A stretch of DNA of 31,501 nt from a virus: IMG/VR virus record IMGVR_UViG_3300021964_008828, positions 1-31,501 of that record. One strand, 5' to 3'. Below, one piece after another: positions 6,942 through 15,229 of this stretch. The notes below the pieces were generated by a model that saw only the letters and a list, made by a program, of their open reading frames with translations, did no database searches and had not been told where the DNA came from. The position numbers were made by a program, and so were the translations under genes. How positions within the stretch are numbered: the stretch's first letter is position 1; each line of letters begins with the position of its first letter.

Positions 6942-7394
6942 TTATTCCAATCCGTCAAGTGCCGCGTCTATGCCGCCCTTGCTGGTGCTTTCTGTCTTGG
7001 GTTTGAAAGTTTCCACGGTCTTTGTCGCCGGAGTCGGTTCAGGTGTTGGTGCCACCTTCTTGGGTTGTGGTGCCGCTTTCTTGGGTGCTGGTTTTGATGC
7101 CACCGGGGTCATCTTCTGCACGGTCCTGGTTGGTTCTGGTGTGGGTGCTGGCATCGCCTTGCCCTTGCTTGGCGTGTCACTGACCATGCCCTTGGGTTGT
7201 TCGTAATACTGTTTGATCACTGTCTCTTTTGGCGTTACCACTTGTCCGCCTGCTCCCAACACGTCACCCTTGGCGTTGACGTTCATGTTGCCCACGGCCT
7301 GAACTGATTCGTTGGCCGCTCTTAATTTCTCTATGTCCACCATACGTCCCTGCATGGTCCTGTACATTCTTTTGGGTTTTGCTCTTGCTACCAT
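6942..7394 (-). CDS. Proline/threonine/lysine-rich conserved phage protein
   Basis: 150 residues. A compact N-terminal half contains RMYRTMQGRMVDIEKLRAAN and the segment GNMNVNAKGDVLGAGGQVV. The C-terminal half is low complexity (Pro, Ala, Thr, Lys), with several PTPEPT-type motifs, and ends GGIDAALDGLE. I recall proteins with the same N-terminal plan in marine T4-like phages, unnamed. The tail looks disordered, as in linkers or scaffold-like proteins. A strong AGGAG site lies ten bases before the ATG. No enzymatic motif. Confidence 0.72.
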   Translation of the reverse strand: MVARAKPKRMYRTMQGRMVDIEKLRAANESVQAVGNMNVNAKGDVLGAGGQVVTPKETVIKQYYEQPKGMVSDTPSKGKAMPAPTPEPTRTVQKMTPVASKPAPKKAAPQPKKVAPTPEPTPATKTVETFKPKTESTSKGGIDAALDGLE

Positions 7395-7422
7395 AATAAT
7401 ATGCTCCTATTACTGTTACTTA

Positions 7423-7944
7423 TCATCTCAGGAATTCGGTGATGTCCAAATTGTACAGCATGGGATTGATCTTGTGTACACCTATCAGGAACAGGCAGAA
7501 ACTGGCCACGCTGGACCCCCTGCCCACGCCCCAGACCATGTCGTTGGCCCTCAGTGTGTCAATGAAGTAGATCAGGAACTGTAGTACCCTCGTGAATTTT
7601 TTCTTCTCGAACAGATCATACTCCATCTGCACCCTCATCTTCTCCTCGTCGTTCTGGCACTTGTCCAACAACCATTCCAACACATTGATCTGGTAATACT
7701 TGTCAGGCATGTGCCAGTTGTCACAGTTCTGTTTGTCAAATTCTGTCAGTGAAGGTCTCTCGGGCGCCGTGTTGATCACTGGTAGGTCTATGCCCAACTC
7801 CTTGAGGCTTTCGGAATACTTGTCTATGTCGTTGAGATACAGTCTCGAGATGTCGAAGTCTGGATCGGTGTACAGCAATTCGATAACATCCTCCTCCGAG
7901 AATATCACATCACCGTGATCATTTGTCTTTGTTTTTGCCGCCAT
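7423..7944 (-). CDS. Stand-alone DnaE-like fragment (C-family polymerase palm segment)
   Basis: 173 residues. The last 40, VWGVGRGSSVASF (137-149) through GVHKINPMLYNLDITEFLR, closely match the bacterial DNA polymerase III alpha segment normally written GPGRGSAAGS...GITDIDPL.YNLLFERFL. In the full enzyme this lies at the start of the palm and helps bind the incoming nucleotide. Here the protein ends immediately after it, so the catalytic aspartates of the palm are absent and it cannot polymerise. I recall such short proteins as unnamed T4-like phage genes. Possible roles are nucleotide binding or interference with host DnaE, both inference. Confidence 0.7.
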   Translation of the reverse strand: MAAKTKTNDHGDVIFSEEDVIELLYTDPDFDISRLYLNDIDKYSESLKELGIDLPVINTAPERPSLTEFDKQNCDNWHMPDKYYQINVLEWLLDKCQNDEEKMRVQMEYDLFEKKKFTRVLQFLIYFIDTLRANDMVWGVGRGSSVASFCLFLIGVHKINPMLYNLDITEFLR

Positions 7945-8554
7945 CTAAAACCTTTGGTTGGAACTCAAATATTTTAGCATGATACTCGTGCTTCTTGTCA
8001 ACAGGAATCTCTTGGTTGTTCCAACTGAAGTGTCCTGTGTATATTCCCTTGTCAAGTTCTTGGTCATAAGTTGCCGTGTCCGCCCTCAGCCACCATGGAT
8101 CAAATTTGCTGAACTTCGCTGAGAACCAGTCGGGCCTATCTAACAGTATAAGCTCTTTGCTGTCTTTGTCAACCGTGTAGGTAATACCGTCACCCTGCCA
8201 TGAGCTCAGTTCTATGTGGTTGATCACTATCTTGCTGTCCAGTATGCTGTTTGCCTTGCAGAAACACACCGCGGCCATGATCTGGTCATAGGGTGGCTTT
8301 GGTAATTCAATGAACCTGTTGGTGGACTCTTTCTTCAGTGTGACATACAATGGTTCGTCCCTCCACGTGGTGATCGTGTTGGCGAATACCTGTTCGAAGA
8401 GGTTCTTCAATCTGTCGAAGTATTCTGTCTGCTCCTTGAGGCTGGCTGTGTGTGGGGTCAGTGATATGTTAAGTTTGTACTCATTGGCGAACAGTTCACC
8501 ATCAACTATGATTATGCTTTTGAATTTTGTCTTCCAGGAGAATGTGTTTGACAT
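7919..8554 (-). CDS. Conserved hypothetical protein
   Basis: 211 residues from the ATG at 8554; an adjacent TTG one codon earlier is also in frame. The sequence has alternating beta strands and short helices with several aromatic positions (SSWQGDGITYTV, PDWFSAKFSKFDPWWLRAD). No signal peptide, membrane segment or recognisable catalytic motif. It overlaps the DnaE-like gene by 26 bases and should be cotranslated with it. A TAAATA box ends six bases before the ATG and no Shine-Dalgarno is visible. Function unknown. Confidence 0.68.
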   Translation of the reverse strand: MSNTFSWKTKFKSIIIVDGELFANEYKLNISLTPHTASLKEQTEYFDRLKNLFEQVFANTITTWRDEPLYVTLKKESTNRFIELPKPPYDQIMAAVCFCKANSILDSKIVINHIELSSWQGDGITYTVDKDSKELILLDRPDWFSAKFSKFDPWWLRADTATYDQELDKGIYTGHFSWNNQEIPVDKKHEYHAKIFEFQPKVLDGGKNKDK

Positions 8555-8566
8555 CAAAACTATTTA

Positions 8567-8818
8567 CTAGTCGATGTTGACCAGGTCGCCTAGGTCTGGT
8601 TCGTTCCTCAATTTCTTGTTGTTCTTGTGCCACTCCTCGACACGTCTCTGTCTCACTGCGTCCTGGTAGGTCTTCAGTGCCTGTTGCAGTGTGGCCAGCA
8701 TCTCAGGATTACGTCCACGCCTCGCTATGGCAACTTTCCTTGACAGTTCCTTGATACGTTTGGAGATGTCTTCCTCTGACATGTTGCCTATCTCTTCTTG
8801 TAATGGATGGAAGTACAT
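8567..8818 (-). CDS. Small helical conserved phage protein
   Basis: 83 residues beginning MYFHPLQEEIGNMSEEDISK. It is mostly charged helix (Lys, Arg, Glu, Gln), likely a coiled coil, and ends in the acidic motif LGDLVNID. A textbook AAGGAG site precedes the start. I recall short proteins with the same FHPLQE opening and N.I.-type ending in marine T4-like phages, but no known function. An assembly or scaffolding helper would fit its position just beyond the virion genes, but this is inference. Confidence 0.72.
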   Translation of the reverse strand: MYFHPLQEEIGNMSEEDISKRIKELSRKVAIARRGRNPEMLATLQQALKTYQDAVRQRRVEEWHKNNKKLRNEPDLGDLVNID

Positions 8819-8833
8819 GATACTCCTTAGTTA

Positions 8834-9397
8834 TTAAACGTACTGTTTGCCCAGTTGGTGCATCAGCACCGTTGTGCCACCGTCTGGTGACATGAATTCA
8901 AAAAGTGCTCGGCCCAGACCTATCGTAACTTGGTCTGAAGTGCCGTCACTGCCTGTGACATTGTCCGCCTTGATCACCGCACTAGGTAAGGTCAGTATAC
9001 CTGTTGATGTTGGTTGCACAGTGATGTCTAAAATAATCCTGCCCACGGAACCTGTTGGGAAGTTCAAGAATGCGAAAGTGGTGTCAGCGGTTATAGTCAA
9101 TGTTTGGTAATGACCGTTTTCATGATTTAATGTCACTGATCCACTCGAGACCGATCCGTGTGCGAAAATAGTTTCGCTGTTGTCTTTCAAAACTGCATTT
9201 TGTATTGTACTACCGTTGAAATTGTTGGCCGAATCGAGATTTGCCTTGTTTGACTGTATGTTGTCTATCTCGGTCTTGGCTTCCGTGAAGTTGTTCTTTA
9301 TCGCATTGAAATTGTCTCTGAACCCTTGTGAACTGTTGTCCTGTCCCGCTTTCGGGTACGTTGCATCTATGTTTCCTGGTACTATGTTACTTGCCAT
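8834..9397 (-). CDS. Virion structural protein, short member of the NFTE paralogous family
   Basis: 187 residues. The N-terminal motif GQDNSSQGFRDNFNAIKNNF resembles the ANDGTGDTLR..KIN.NFTELY start of the four larger proteins at 12144-17186, so it is a distant paralogue. The C-terminal part is beta-rich (ITADTTFAFLNFPTGSVGRIILDI, GRALFEFMSPDGGTTVLMHQ), suggesting a trimeric fibre or head-decoration fold. I recall the PGNIDATYP..GQDN..QGFRDNF pattern as conserved in marine T4-like phages. It has an AGGA site and a late-type box 30 bases upstream, inside the fibre gene. A virion role is likely. Confidence 0.78.
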   Translation of the reverse strand: MASNIVPGNIDATYPKAGQDNSSQGFRDNFNAIKNNFTEAKTEIDNIQSNKANLDSANNFNGSTIQNAVLKDNSETIFAHGSVSSGSVTLNHENGHYQTLTITADTTFAFLNFPTGSVGRIILDITVQPTSTGILTLPSAVIKADNVTGSDGTSDQVTIGLGRALFEFMSPDGGTTVLMHQLGKQYV

Positions 9398-11922
9398 TAT
9401 TGAATTCCTTTGTCTCTAAATTTAAGGTATTTATCGTTGCTTCTTTCCACCTTTATTATTGTGCCTGCTGACGGTACTTCCTTGGTAAATGTTATGTTTG
9501 TCTTGTTTGTGGTCGTGTTGTATGACAATGATATGCCGTACTCATGATCGGCCGATCGTAGTTCCGTGTCAGCGGTCGGGTCTAAATGCCCTGCGAATCC
9601 TGACGCCGTCCAGCCTTCACCAGGTAAAACCGTTGTTGTGCCTTCTTTGACCAAAATATCTTCCTGGTGCACTAGCTCGTCCACTTCGAATGTTGTAGTA
9701 GATCCATCCGCTGTGAATGTATCTGTCGCAACCTTGCTGTTGCTGACCACGTACCTGTCTATGGTGAATGCTATGTTCTTGAAATTAATTTCCTTGTCCT
9801 CGATCCTTTTCTTGACCAATGCTGACGTTCCCGGCTTACAGTAACACAGAGGCACCGCGGTCACGTAACCCAATGGTGCCAGGCCACCCGCCTGTGTGGT
9901 CTTCATCCATAATGGTAGGTAATCCCATTCCTTGTGTCCCAGGGTCTTCATCCTAGACCTCATGTTGGCCACTGCGTTTGGATAGATTGTTTCAATGAAT
10001 CCGAGATCAGCACTCAGTTGATTCGCGTACCTCACCTTGGATCCCGCTGTGCTGAATGAAAGTCCGCCATCTGTTGTGACTTCGTAGTCCACGTAGTCTG
10101 TGGTCGCATCCATGCTGGACGCCCTTGGTCCTAGCATTGGTTTCACTATCGAATTCCTCAACGTGATTGCACTGGAAACTGCCACCCCATCTTTGTTTAC
10201 CATGCTGTCTTTTACTTCTATGTAAACTACTTCATATTTCACAGTGTTTCCTTCCTTGGCAATTGCTGTCTTTATGTCTCCGAAGTACAGTGTCTTGGGA
10301 GCATGATTCTGTTCCATCTGCTGTTGGAACGCGGTCAGCGTCTGTGCCTCGAGACCCGCCATCATCAGCATGTCCGGTTTCAACTTCATGCCGAAGTTCG
10401 TGTCCTCTGGCCTGAATATGTTGTCCACTGAATTTATGTTTGGATCCTGTGCTATGTTGTAGAATATGTTCTGGTCTATGAATGACGTGGCATGTCCAGA
10501 CATGTTGCCATATTCGATCTGTGTGTAAGGTATGTCAATGTTCAGTGTGAATTCTTTTGATGTGGCCGCGGCCTGGTACTGGTCGCTGACTGTCACGGTG
10601 AAAGTGAATGCCCTGGTTGAATCAGTGAAATCACTGGGGTCTATGGTGCCTATTAGGTTTCCTTGGTCTGACAATGTTATGCCCGTGGGCAAAGCACCCG
10701 AGGTGACGGAGTAACTCAACACACGATTATCTTCTTCTGTGACGGCCTCTACTGACAACAAGCTCGGCACGTCTGCCTTCAGTGTTCCTATCACTGCAGG
10801 TGTCGTGAATGCAATCCCTATGTCAATCTCACCTATCACCTTTAACGTGAATGCTTGGTCCGTGAACACGTTGACCCCCGTGGTCACCACTCTGTTGGCC
10901 CTGACTGTGAATGTGTGGTCTACTTCTACTGCTGACTGTCTGGCCAATTGGCCATAAAGTTCTCCGGAGTTGACGTCTATGGACACCCCTGATGGTAGAG
11001 CGCCTGACTGTATGGAATATTCCAGGTCACCCTGCTGTGGATCGAAGTCCTCCACGTCTATCTTGACCACTATTGCGTTGTCGTGCCTGAAAGTTCCAAG
11101 GTCCGATCCTGTCCTGAACACCGGTCTCCTGTTGGCGCTTAGGTCCATGGTCAGTGGTGATGAATCTATCTCTGTAGCGTCTATGGTAATGTCGGTGTTT
11201 GACACACGCCAGTAGTCCGCCGAGTACACGAATATTGAGTTGTCCTGTTCGACGAAACTGGTGCCATCTGACACACGCACTACGAAATCGAAATTCTTGC
11301 TTATGCTCTTGGAGATCACCGTCCTGTCGTATGTGCCATCAAACTGGTCGTCTGTCCCGACACCGTCGTAACCACCACGTGCTCCGTAACGTTGATCATC
11401 GGTCAGTTGCACTATCCCAGATATCAATCCCGTCTTACTCATGGTCACGCCAGGCGGCAGGGAGCCATCCACTATCTCGTAAACAAGGCTCTGCCCTGCT
11501 TCTGTATCTGTGTCCGTGGCCTGCATCTGTACGGACACGCTGGATCCGTCTATGACCCAGTACAGTCCCACACTGGTTGAATCATCCAGTTGCAGTTGTC
11601 CAGAAGCGGTTGTGAAAGTGGGTGCGTCCGCTCCCTGCACGTCTATGCTGAAAGTCCTGTCTGTTATAGCGGTACCGGCCGTGGCTCGCACGACGAAGGT
11701 GTAAAGAGTTCTTTTGGCAACCTCAGCCGGAGTACCTGTCAAGAGCCCGTCTGTGGTGACCTGCATTCCTGCGGGTAGGCTCCCTGCTATCACGGAGTAA
11801 GCGATGGCCGTTGAATCGCCTATAGCGACCGGGTCATTCGCTTCCAGTTGAAGTGAAAACGATGCCTGTTCATCTATGGTTGCAATTTTACCTGCCGTGG
11901 TTGTCCACACTGGTGTTGCCAT
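9397..11922 (-). CDS. Large tail-fibre/virion protein with four Ig-like (He_PIG type) repeats
   Basis: 841 residues. Residues 1-470 hold four putative Ig-like domains of roughly 100-130 residues. Each has the core SLPAGMQV...GLLTGTP or close variant (48-65, 154-170, 308-325, 409-427), a ..F.V.V.D/A.. strand and a closing FSIDV-type strand. Residues 470-841 form a different domain beginning near YGNMSGHATSFIDQNIF, without repeats, which I recall in structural proteins of marine T4-like phages. Such Ig repeats occur in surface adhesins and phage tail or capsid decorations that touch the host. A GGAG site and a late-type promoter precede the ATG. Virion role likely; receptor binding is inferred. 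Confidence 0.8.
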   Translation of the reverse strand: MATPVWTTTAGKIATIDEQASFSLQLEANDPVAIGDSTAIAYSVIAGSLPAGMQVTTDGLLTGTPAEVAKRTLYTFVVRATAGTAITDRTFSIDVQGADAPTFTTASGQLQLDDSTSVGLYWVIDGSSVSVQMQATDTDTEAGQSLVYEIVDGSLPPGVTMSKTGLISGIVQLTDDQRYGARGGYDGVGTDDQFDGTYDRTVISKSISKNFDFVVRVSDGTSFVEQDNSIFVYSADYWRVSNTDITIDATEIDSSPLTMDLSANRRPVFRTGSDLGTFRHDNAIVVKIDVEDFDPQQGDLEYSIQSGALPSGVSIDVNSGELYGQLARQSAVEVDHTFTVRANRVVTTGVNVFTDQAFTLKVIGEIDIGIAFTTPAVIGTLKADVPSLLSVEAVTEEDNRVLSYSVTSGALPTGITLSDQGNLIGTIDPSDFTDSTRAFTFTVTVSDQYQAAATSKEFTLNIDIPYTQIEYGNMSGHATSFIDQNIFYNIAQDPNINSVDNIFRPEDTNFGMKLKPDMLMMAGLEAQTLTAFQQQMEQNHAPKTLYFGDIKTAIAKEGNTVKYEVVYIEVKDSMVNKDGVAVSSAITLRNSIVKPMLGPRASSMDATTDYVDYEVTTDGGLSFSTAGSKVRYANQLSADLGFIETIYPNAVANMRSRMKTLGHKEWDYLPLWMKTTQAGGLAPLGYVTAVPLCYCKPGTSALVKKRIEDKEINFKNIAFTIDRYVVSNSKVATDTFTADGSTTTFEVDELVHQEDILVKEGTTTVLPGEGWTASGFAGHLDPTADTELRSADHEYGISLSYNTTTNKTNITFTKEVPSAGTIIKVERSNDKYLKFRDKGIQ
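9427..9434 (-). promoter_or_regulatory. T4-late-like promoter box within the fibre gene
   Basis: ATAAATAC on the minus strand inside the last codons of the 841-residue protein. It is followed by 29 bases that include an AGGA site before the ATG at 9397. This is the expected late-gene layout with a normal leader. Confidence 0.6.
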
Positions 11923-11942
11923 ATGACTTACTCCTTACAAGG

Positions 11943-11950
11943 GTATTTAT
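11943..11950 (-). promoter_or_regulatory. T4-late-like promoter box for the large fibre gene
   Basis: AATAAATACCC context on the minus strand, 20 bases before the ATG at 11922, with GGAG between. It is among the clearest late-promoter/ribosome-site pairs in the window. Confidence 0.65.
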
Positions 11951-11956
11951 TGGCAA

Positions 11957-12115
11957 TTACCGGCTATTGTTCTGCGTACGAATCCAGTGTTCCAGGTGCT
12001 GTAGTAGGTCTTCACGGGCGGTCTTGTCCTGTTCTCGCCTTATGGCCTCCTCCAAGCGTTTGATCTCTGACTGTGGTGATCGCTGTGACCTACGGTCGTT
12101 GTTGCGCCTTCTCAT
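11957..12115 (-). CDS. Short Arg-rich helical protein
   Basis: 52 residues starting MRRRNNDRRSQRSPQSEIKR. The first 13 residues hold six arginines. The remainder is an amphipathic charged helix (about 17-48, with KRLEEAIRREQ). It fills the gap between the large fibre gene and the next virion gene, in the same direction. A basic tail plus a short coil is typical of phage DNA-binding or assembly peptides, but no family is recognised. The sequence TTAAAATATG means a promoter-like box abuts the ATG; no Shine-Dalgarno. Coding is supported by the exact fit in the gap and by its composition. Confidence 0.6.
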   Translation of the reverse strand: MRRRNNDRRSQRSPQSEIKRLEEAIRREQDKTAREDLLQHLEHWIRTQNNSR

Positions 12116-12143
12116 ATTTTAAGTACTTTGTCGGTCTAGGTTA

Positions 12144-13583
12144 CTATGACTTGTCATAGAACGGAATGACCCTTGCCACTCCTGCAATCTTGACTTCCAG
12201 GTATCCTGTTGGTGTGGCCGGTAATGCGTTTCCTCCTCCTGCCGCTCCCACAGTGGTCTGTGTCGCTGTGTTGAAGTCCACTACACCCGTACCCTGTGTG
12301 CTGATCGATATGTCTCCGTCTGACGTGTCATTCTGCAGAGAATCAGTCCTCAGCGTGGTAAACTCACCTAGTGTGGCCTGCAGTTCGAAAGCGGTCACTA
12401 TGGAGTCGGTACCACCTAGTGCTAAGGTCTCACCCGATAATGGACTAATAGTTATACCACCTGTTGTTGAACTAATGGTATTAGCGTTCATTGTCAGGTT
12501 GTCCACATTCAGTTGTCCTGTTACAGTGGCGGTACCAGTGACGTTGGTAGGTCCTGTGAGGTTTATCGCTCCTGTCCCAGAAGGCTCTATGTCCACGTCA
12601 CCATTGGTGTCTGTGGTGATCTTGCCCTGTGCGTCGATGTTGAGGTCGCCTACGTTAAAAGTGCCTGTTGTAAGTGAGCCACTTATGGTAGTGTTTCCTG
12701 TTGTGGTTACGTCTGCTGTTGAAAGTGTTCCTGAAACCGATGCATTTCCTGTGACGTTGGTAGCCGCCGCAAGTTCTATCGTACCTGTTCCTTGTGGATC
12801 AAGTGTCAGGTTGGCGTTTGACCCATTTGTTGTGATATCGTTTGTTGTCAAACTGGTCAGCGTGGTCACACCTGTTATGGTAGGTGCGGTGATAGTTGGA
12901 CTGGTCAGCGTCTTGTTGGTCAATGCTTGTGTGTCCGAAAGTGTTACAACAACACCTGTGTCCACGTTAAAAGTCACTGTGTTGGCCGTTCCTGAAGTTG
13001 ATATACCAGTACCGCCCGTGAACGTCAATACCTCTCCATCGAGGTCGATGTTCATGTTTGTTGAATCGTCTGTGGCGAAGTCTAAGTCCTGTGCCGTGTT
13101 CTGTGCGTCAACGTATGTCTTGATCGCACCCTGTGTGGCTAACAGTGTTGCACTGCCTGTAGTTAGGTCACCGTTGTCTATGCCTGTGACAGTTGCACCC
13201 GTTGCCAACTCCAATGAAGTGCCAACTGCCAGTGTTGAACCCAGTGTTGTGGCACCGCTGATGTTCATAGTGCCCGTGGTCTGTATGTTCTCCGCTATGG
13301 TGATCTGTGTCGAGTCATCTGAACTCAATGTTGTGCCATTGAATTTCATTGCACCCAGTTTGATGCTTCCTGTTCCGTTTGGTGTGACAGTGATGTCACC
13401 ATTTGTGACACCTGTTGTTATTGCAAAAGTGTTTACGTTTAAATTTGCATCAAGCGTGTTGATGTCGTTGTCGCTTCCGTACAACTCTATGAAGTTGTCG
13501 TTGATCTTGTCAAATGCTGTTCTTAATGGATCACCCGTTCCGTCGTTTGCGGTAGATCCTATGTTGATTCCTTGTCTCGCCAT
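12144..13583 (-). CDS. Virion structural protein, NFTELY family, beta-repeat fibre
   Basis: 479 residues. It opens with INIGSTANDGTGDPLRTAFD and ..KINDNFIELY, the signature of the family. The rest is a long Thr/Ser/Gly/Asn-rich run of short strands with recurring TPNGTGSIKL, DPQGTGTIEL and EPSGTGAINL units about every 40-90 residues. This suggests a repetitive beta-helix or beta-prism shaft. The C-terminus (GYLEVKIAGVARVIPFYDKS) differs from its neighbours, suggesting a distinct tip. It has its own late-type promoter and a GGGG ribosome site. Likely a tail-fibre or whisker-like virion component. Confidence 0.8.
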   Translation of the reverse strand: MARQGINIGSTANDGTGDPLRTAFDKINDNFIELYGSDNDINTLDANLNVNTFAITTGVTNGDITVTPNGTGSIKLGAMKFNGTTLSSDDSTQITIAENIQTTGTMNISGATTLGSTLAVGTSLELATGATVTGIDNGDLTTGSATLLATQGAIKTYVDAQNTAQDLDFATDDSTNMNIDLDGEVLTFTGGTGISTSGTANTVTFNVDTGVVVTLSDTQALTNKTLTSPTITAPTITGVTTLTSLTTNDITTNGSNANLTLDPQGTGTIELAAATNVTGNASVSGTLSTADVTTTGNTTISGSLTTGTFNVGDLNIDAQGKITTDTNGDVDIEPSGTGAINLTGPTNVTGTATVTGQLNVDNLTMNANTISSTTGGITISPLSGETLALGGTDSIVTAFELQATLGEFTTLRTDSLQNDTSDGDISISTQGTGVVDFNTATQTTVGAAGGGNALPATPTGYLEVKIAGVARVIPFYDKS

Positions 13584-13607
13584 GTTGTTTATCCCCTGTT
13601 GATAAGA

Positions 13608-13615
13608 TTATTTAT
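13608..13615 (-). promoter_or_regulatory. T4-late-like promoter box
   Basis: ATAAATAA on the minus strand, 24 bases before the ATG at 13583. A GGGG ribosome site lies between, giving a normal leader. Confidence 0.6.
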
Positions 13616-13643
13616 TTTAAATTCTATAAACCTAATGTAATTA

Positions 13644-15227
13644 TTACAGGTCTATCAACACCCGCTGGAACTTGAACACGGTGCTGTCATTGGTGATGTT
13701 GGTGGCCAGCAGTCTCACGTTGCCATCATCTATGTCAGCCGTGAATGTGCATAGTGGGTCTGTGTGTGATGTGGTGTTGCCAAACACTGTGATGTATGCT
13801 TCCGTGGTGCTGTCCGCACTGGGACCGTGTATCACGCTGGCTTCCACGATCTCGAATCTGCTGTTTGTGGTGTCTGATATCGAGATGTAGTACTTTGCAC
13901 TCCTGTATGTGGCCGATGACCAACTGTCCACCAGTGACGTGGCAGAAGTGGCAATAGTGGATGTGTTGTCACCTATCTCTGAGTGGTTCAGCGTGGATGG
14001 TAATGACAGTGTGACGAACCCCAGGTTGCCCGCACCATCTGTCTTCAACACTTGGTCTGCCGTTCCATCCGCAGTTGGGAAACCAAATCCACTGATCGTG
14101 ACCGTGCCCGTGCCGTTGCCTGTCAACTCGAGGTTGGCGTTTGATGCGTTTGTTGAGATGGTGTTGTCATCTATGGTGACTCCGTCAATTGTAAGTCCTG
14201 CTGTTGTGGTCATTGTCGTGAACGTGCCGGCCGCCGGTGTCGTTGCACCTATGACCGTGTTGTCCATGGTTCCACTGTTGATGTCTGCCTTGGCTATCAC
14301 TACCTGTCCTGTGCCTGCAGGTTCGATGACGAGGTCTGAATTTGAATTTGTCGTTTTGATCTCGTTGTCCGTTATGTTGATGTTGGAATCTATGGTCAGG
14401 TTGTTTATCACCACACTGCCCGTCCCTCCCGGAGTTAGATTTATGTCCGCGTTTGAACTGGAACTGATTGTGTTGTCTTGCAATGTCAGGTTATCGATGT
14501 TGGTGGTTGTCAAGTTGGTTGTGCTGTTAACGGTCAATGATCCCAGTGTTGCCAATCCACTTACATCCAGTGTTCCTGTGGTTGTAAGATTTTCATCACC
14601 AAAACTTATTGCACCTGATGAGTCTGTGATTGAACCATCGGCCAGTGTTAGATTGCCCAGTGCTGAGCCTGTTGCGGCCGTTATTGTTCCTGTTGTGCTT
14701 AAATTTTCATCACCAAAACTTATTGCACCTGATGAGTCTGTGATTGAACCATCGGCCAGTGTAAGATTACCAAACGTCGACCCTGTGGCCGCCGTCAGTG
14801 TTCCTGTGTTTGCAGTGCCCGACACGTTCAATGTTCCGTCCACTATCAAACCATCGTTGATGTTGATGTTGGTAGAGTCATCTGAACTCAAACTCGTGCC
14901 TCTGAATTTTACTGCTCCGAATACCACAGATCCCGTGCCATTAGGGAGTAGGTTGATATTTTCATTTGATCTTGTGCCCTCGATGTTGTTGTCATTGATC
15001 CTGATCGCCGGGAAGGAAACTGCACCTGTGCCAGAGGGTTTGAACACCAGGTCTTCATTGGATCTTGTGGCCGATATCTCGTTTCCGCTGAAACTGAGAT
15101 CTCCACCTGACAGTGGTGACAGGTACAACTCTGTGAACATGGTGTTCACTTTCTGCATAGCAGATCTTAAGGTATCGCCCGTACCGTCGTTTGCGTTTGA
15201 TCCTACGTTCAGTTCCTGTTGTGCCAT
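13644..15227 (-). CDS. Virion structural protein, NFTELY family, with 38-residue tandem repeats
   Basis: 527 residues. The family start is NVGSNANDGTGDTLRSAMQK, then FTELY. A shaft follows with PSGTGAVSF/LPNGTGSVVF units and two near-identical 38-residue repeats (GNLTLADGSITDSSGAISFG core) that arise from an exact 60-base DNA repeat. The last 110 residues (SSATYRSAKYYISISDTT onward) form a separate domain shared with the next paralogue and absent from the one at 12144. A TTTAAGG sequence precedes the ATG directly. It is separated by two bases from the upstream paralogue and probably cotranscribed with it. Likely fibre protein; the shared tip domain may bind a receptor or a partner. Confidence 0.8.
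   Translation of the reverse strand: MAQQELNVGSNANDGTGDTLRSAMQKVNTMFTELYLSPLSGGDLSFSGNEISATRSNEDLVFKPSGTGAVSFPAIRINDNNIEGTRSNENINLLPNGTGSVVFGAVKFRGTSLSSDDSTNININDGLIVDGTLNVSGTANTGTLTAATGSTFGNLTLADGSITDSSGAISFGDENLSTTGTITAATGSALGNLTLADGSITDSSGAISFGDENLTTTGTLDVSGLATLGSLTVNSTTNLTTTNIDNLTLQDNTISSSSNADINLTPGGTGSVVINNLTIDSNINITDNEIKTTNSNSDLVIEPAGTGQVVIAKADINSGTMDNTVIGATTPAAGTFTTMTTTAGLTIDGVTIDDNTISTNASNANLELTGNGTGTVTISGFGFPTADGTADQVLKTDGAGNLGFVTLSLPSTLNHSEIGDNTSTIATSATSLVDSWSSATYRSAKYYISISDTTNSRFEIVEASVIHGPSADSTTEAYITVFGNTTSHTDPLCTFTADIDDGNVRLLATNITNDSTVFKFQRVLIDL
14589..14762. repeat. 60-base direct repeat with 114-base period
   Basis: Positions 14589-14648 and 14703-14762 are identical over 60 bases, offset by 114 bases (38 codons). 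Diverged copies of the same unit lie in the next gene near 16178 and 16290. The exact identity, including silent positions, points to recent duplication or gene conversion within the fibre genes. Confidence 0.9.
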
Positions 15228-15229
15228 CC

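Noticed and set aside
14589-14762. Direct repeats as a CRISPR array
   Set aside because: Only two exact copies, in frame within a fibre gene and encoding a protein repeat.
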